From positions 41,653,702 to 41,717,701 of the forward strand of contig OU015523.1 of assembly GCA_907165065.1 (NCBI GenBank): a DNA stretch of 64,000 bases. Direction: 5' to 3'. The notes under the pieces were generated by a model. That model did no database searches, had not been told where the DNA came from, and worked only from the letters and a program-made list of their open reading frames with translations. Position 1 is the stretch's first letter; the number at the start of each line of letters is the position of its first letter. Source of the DNA: Caprimulgus europaeus (lineage: Eukaryota > Chordata > Aves > Caprimulgiformes > Caprimulgidae). Both the position numbers and the translations under genes were made by a program. This document shows, piece after piece, positions 62,607-64,000 of the stretch.

Positions 62607-64000
62607 TAGAACATCGGATCACTTGGCATCAAACAGGTAAAAGATAAAGACTGATAACAGTCTGTGACTACAGCAGCAAAGTAACCTGGAAAAGCTGAAC
62701 ATTTGCTTGTAGTTATCTTCTTCATATTGATGAAGAAAGAGGGGAGGAGAGGTAATAATTTTATTAAACCTAACGTTTCTCAAGAATATGTGTGCTCCTT
62801 AACACTATTTAACTTACCTAAATTCTTCATCTTTAGAGCATAACAACTAAATGGATGTCTCCTCCAAGGGTTCGGAGTAAATTTAGCAAGGCATCATTAA
62901 TGTATTGGGGTTTTTTCCTTCTCCCCTTCCCATTTCTGCCCCCTGTACCAAAAACCTCTTTCCCTTCTTTGTTGCACCCATGCAGGGATGAAAGAGGGGA
63001 AAGAAACCTCTTTCCTGCTGATACATTTTCTCTAAAGATTTGTCAGTGCCAGGGTACAGCATTATCTTACAGCCTGTAACAGTCCACAGTGTGCCTGACC
63101 TTTTGTGTTGATGCACCTCCCTAATGAGACGTGCTTCATCAGTTGGGAATGAATGATGGAGGAAAGAGAGACAGCTTTTCCCAGTTCTCCGAGCCAGAAA
63201 CTCGAGTTGAGACGCCAGTTTTGTTTCTGACTTGGCCACTGGGCTGCTTTCTAAACTCAAGCAAGCCCCATGATTGTTACAGTTTCTAGAAAAGCAAAAC
63301 AAAAACACCTTCTCGGCCTTTTAAAGTTGGTTCTGTTTCATAGGAGAAAAATGGCTCTGTATTTGGGGCTTATTGTTACTAATGATGATGTAATTGGACA
63401 AAATTTAGTACAAAATCAGATAATATCTACTCTGCTATCAGTTGATAAAGGTTATCTTTTCTGAACATGTTTCTACTTGCTTGTCTTTGCCCTATATTAT
63501 TTTCATATTATGTTAAACTTATTTTTTATCAGAAAGTAATACTACCATTGTAGAGACTTCTCGTTATTTTTGTGTGCAGTGTTCCACTTAGCAGGTAAAG
63601 TTCTTTCTTTTCCAAACTGCCAACTGTATAAATAAGAGTCTGGATTTAGAAAACTGCACAAATTTTTTCTTCCATGCATCATCACCAGTCACAAATGTTT
63701 GCAGATGTGATAGAACGCACACATCTGCTGAGCAACAGCGTTCCACAGTTCTATGGTCAGCTTTAAAAGCAAAACTAATTTCTTATGTTGTGTTTCCCTT
63801 AATGTATTTTTAATTGCTGTAGCTAATTCTCACAGGGGCAAAAGGGTATGTTGGCTGGCTGTTTTACTGAGTACATTAGTTTTTCCTTCTGCAGTATAAA
63901 GTCTTTAAGAATACATGTTTTCCAAGTATTTTATAAAATAGCAATATAAAATAAAAAATAAAAAAAAGAGGAAGAACAGTTTTGTTTTGAGTAAAGATAC
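62607..64000 (+). other. APOO: APOO 3' region: 3'UTR and possible 3'UTR intron
   Basis: After the stop, 30 bases lead to CATCAAACAG followed by GTAAAAGAT (donor at 62637), so the rest may be a 3'UTR intron. Alternatively the UTR may run on to AATAAA hexamers at 63950-63955 and 63957-63962. No other gene is recognised up to the window edge. Confidence 0.5.
63950..63962 (+). promoter_or_regulatory. poly(A) signal candidates (two overlapping-region AATAAA)
   Basis: AATAAA at 63950-63955 and again at 63957-63962, about 1.35 kb after the APOO stop, in a very A-rich context. The downstream element would fall at or beyond the window edge, so use is uncertain. Confidence 0.3.

Noticed and set aside
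1-64000. CRISPR arrays, tRNA and rRNA genes
   Set aside because: No regularly spaced direct repeats with unique spacers, no tRNA-like A and B boxes with a cloverleaf, and no rRNA-like sequence were noticed. The host is plainly a vertebrate.

Overview
The window looks like bird nuclear DNA. It holds two vertebrate genes with ordinary GT-AG introns on the + strand, a CpG-island promoter, AT-rich introns, and several CR1 LINE fragments of the avian type. No bacterial, organellar, CRISPR, tRNA or rRNA features were seen. The CR1 copies opening with the ATAGAATCATAGAAT-type end and GTCCAACCATAAACCTAACA resemble families common in neoavian birds, but this is a weak clue and I do not name a species.

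Layout. (1) Positions 1-7543 are probably 5' intron of KLHL15, with one short old CR1 scrap and no coding exon. (2) KLHL15 lies on + with coding exons at 7551-8255 and 17114-18223 (604 codons, the same length as the human protein). Its long 3'UTR probably ends near an AATAAA at 23961. (3) About 24.0-34.5 kb is intergenic. It has no gene I can name, one CR1, and weak minus-strand candidate exons near 27.7-28.3 kb. (4) A CpG-island promoter at 34.5-35.2 kb contains a perfect 36-bp inverted repeat and a 34-bp tandem duplication of the start-codon/splice-donor cassette. (5) APOO (MIC26), on +, has eight coding exons from 34765 to 62606 (219 codons), with four CR1 copies in its introns. (6) 62607-64000 is APOO 3' region, where a good splice donor 30 bases after the stop hints at a 3'UTR intron.

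The two genes are not functionally linked. KLHL15 is a substrate adaptor of a cullin-3 ubiquitin ligase. APOO is a subunit of the mitochondrial MICOS complex. From memory, mammals also keep KLHL15 and APOO close together on Xp22.11, with CXorf58 between them and head to head with APOO, so the order here fits conserved synteny. I could not find a CXorf58-like protein in the expected place.

The most interesting points are at the APOO promoter: a long perfect palindrome (real or an assembly fold-back), and the duplicated first coding exon that gives two ATGs, two YY1-like sites and two donors, all of which can still yield the same protein. No undescribed biological system is evident.
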